In this document: positions 63,001 through 64,000 of the stretch, one piece after another | How the letters are laid out: each line of letters opens with the position of its first letter | How positions within the stretch are numbered: position 1 is the first letter of the stretch | Assembly (NCBI GenBank): GCA_022266195.1 | Contig: WHVY01000005.1 | Coordinates: 1,302,001-1,366,000, forward strand | Origin: Tetranychus cinnabarinus | Lineage: Eukaryota; Arthropoda; Arachnida; Trombidiformes; Tetranychidae | DNA length: 64,000 bases | Direction: 5' to 3' | Notes under the pieces: generated by a model | Told to the model about the DNA's origin: nothing | Database searches by the model: none | What the model saw: the letters and a program-made list of their open reading frames with translations, nothing else | Made by a program: the position numbers and the translations under genes

Positions 63001-64000
63001 TTTCAGTGATTATCCCTGAAGAAAATTATTGCAACCCTGAAAGCAGAAAAAAAACTTGATAGCTTCATAATGATAATTGAGAGAGAAAATGAAGAGAGAT
63101 TAGAAAAATTGATTTTTGTTCTCATGGCGAAGAAAAGGTGAATGAAAAATTTTGGGTGAAACATAAAAGTAAAGCTGATGAGAGTTTAATGGTGAATACA
63201 AGACTGAAAATGGGTTGAATTTGGGTTAAACCAGAGAAAAGTAAAAAAGTAACATTTTTTGGTAACCTTTCAACTTAATAAGGATTATGTGGAGGGCAAA
63301 ACTTGTACAGAGTCAAATAGGTTCACATACAATGTTTATATGGGCGCTATTATTGCCATGTTATTCGGTTCAATGGATTTCCATGAAAATCGATTCAACA
63401 TTTTGTGCTTCCATTTCTCACTTTGTTTACCAAAGTGAAAAGCAGCAAGGAAACAAAAAACGTAAAAAAAGCTTGTTGACAATTCAAAAAATAAGGTTGA
63501 AAAGTCGACAAGTTTTCTTTCTCATCTTTTGTCTCTTTATGCTACTCATCTTTTTTTTCATTATCATCATCATCTGATGATGAGTAAACCTTTCACTGCG
63601 TAAACAGAGTATAAGTAATAGCAAAAGATGAATAGGTAAATTCAGTTTGATGGAAGTAAAAAATTGTATAAAATGAGGGAAAAGAAGAGGAAAAAGACAA
63701 AAAAAGGTTGACAGGAAAGGAAAAGAATGGGGAAAAGAGTGAATCTTGGAGTGACAAAGTCGAGTTCTTGGAGTGATGAAAATTGTTTAAATTGAATAAT
63801 TATTGTTTCAGTTGGGAAACAGTCGATTTGATAAGTTTTCAATATCAACAATATTTGAAAAGATTCAACATTTTGAAATGTTCAACTGAAATAAACTTGT
63901 CTACATTTTGATAGTCATTTTGATGTTTATCAATTTTGCTCTTCAATATATTGAACCATTTCAATAAAAGAGGCAAAAAAGATTTCAAATTATCGTTAAT
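60029..64000. other. Probable intron/upstream region of the Glut4EF-like gene
   Basis: No coding exon was recognised in this 4 kb. If the acceptor at 60029-60030 is used, this is intron sequence of the minus-strand gene. It is AT-rich with GA- and GAT-rich stretches. ORFs at 60274, 60926 and 63287 are low-complexity. Confidence 0.45.

Noticed and set aside
1..64000. CRISPR arrays, operons, bacterial promoters, rRNA or tRNA genes
   Set aside because: No regularly spaced repeats, rRNA segments or tRNA cloverleafs were seen, and the intron-bearing genes show the DNA is eukaryotic.

Overview
The window looks like nuclear DNA of a small, AT-rich invertebrate genome, most likely an arthropod and possibly an acariform mite such as a spider mite. 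The support is short introns (mostly 53 to 160 nt) with clean GT-AG ends, TCAGT initiator-like sites just before the start codons, a Glut4EF/ZNF395-family gene, and a pair of LolA-like/PAN membrane-protein genes of a type I associate with arthropods. The organism is an inference. The six-frame ORFs fragment every real gene, so the models below were built by hand from exon reading frames, splice sites and comparison between paralogs.

Three confident genes occupy about 11 kb. Genes A (23575-27935, +) and B (30152-34933, +) are tandem 14-exon paralogs with the same intron positions and phases. They encode predicted single-pass membrane proteins of 991 and 993 residues: signal peptide, long LolA-like/DUF7959-type ectodomain, three cysteine-rich PAN/Apple-like modules, one transmembrane helix and a tail of about 45 residues. 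The third gene (58140-60028, -) is a Glut4EF/ZNF395/ZNF704-type transcription factor with one C2H2 finger and a C-terminal C-clamp. Its 5' exons are not found in the window.

Region by region: 1-9.1 kb is gene-poor, pyrimidine/purine-biased DNA with two weak coding candidates. 9.1-14.5 kb is a graveyard of mobile elements, holding a ~190 bp direct repeat, a frameshifted zinc-finger-like ORF, a Tc1-like N-terminus and a pogo/Tigger-like DDE fragment. 14.5-23 kb is gene-poor, with a 616 bp TIR element that ends inside a cysteine-rich exon remnant. 23-35.7 kb holds the paralog pair, invaded by three small TIR elements and a ~1.7 kb insertion upstream of gene B. 35.7-57 kb is a gene desert with one short secreted-peptide candidate and one 403 bp TIR element. 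A long imperfect hairpin sits 3' of the transcription-factor gene. The rest, 60-64 kb, shows no recognisable coding sequence.

The best candidates for something undescribed are the LolA/PAN receptor-like pair, with near-identical promoters and first exons but diverged ectodomains; the ~100 nt-arm hairpin at 57.38-57.62 kb; and a 10-mer (ACTGGGAGTG) recurring in intergenic DNA far above base-composition expectation.
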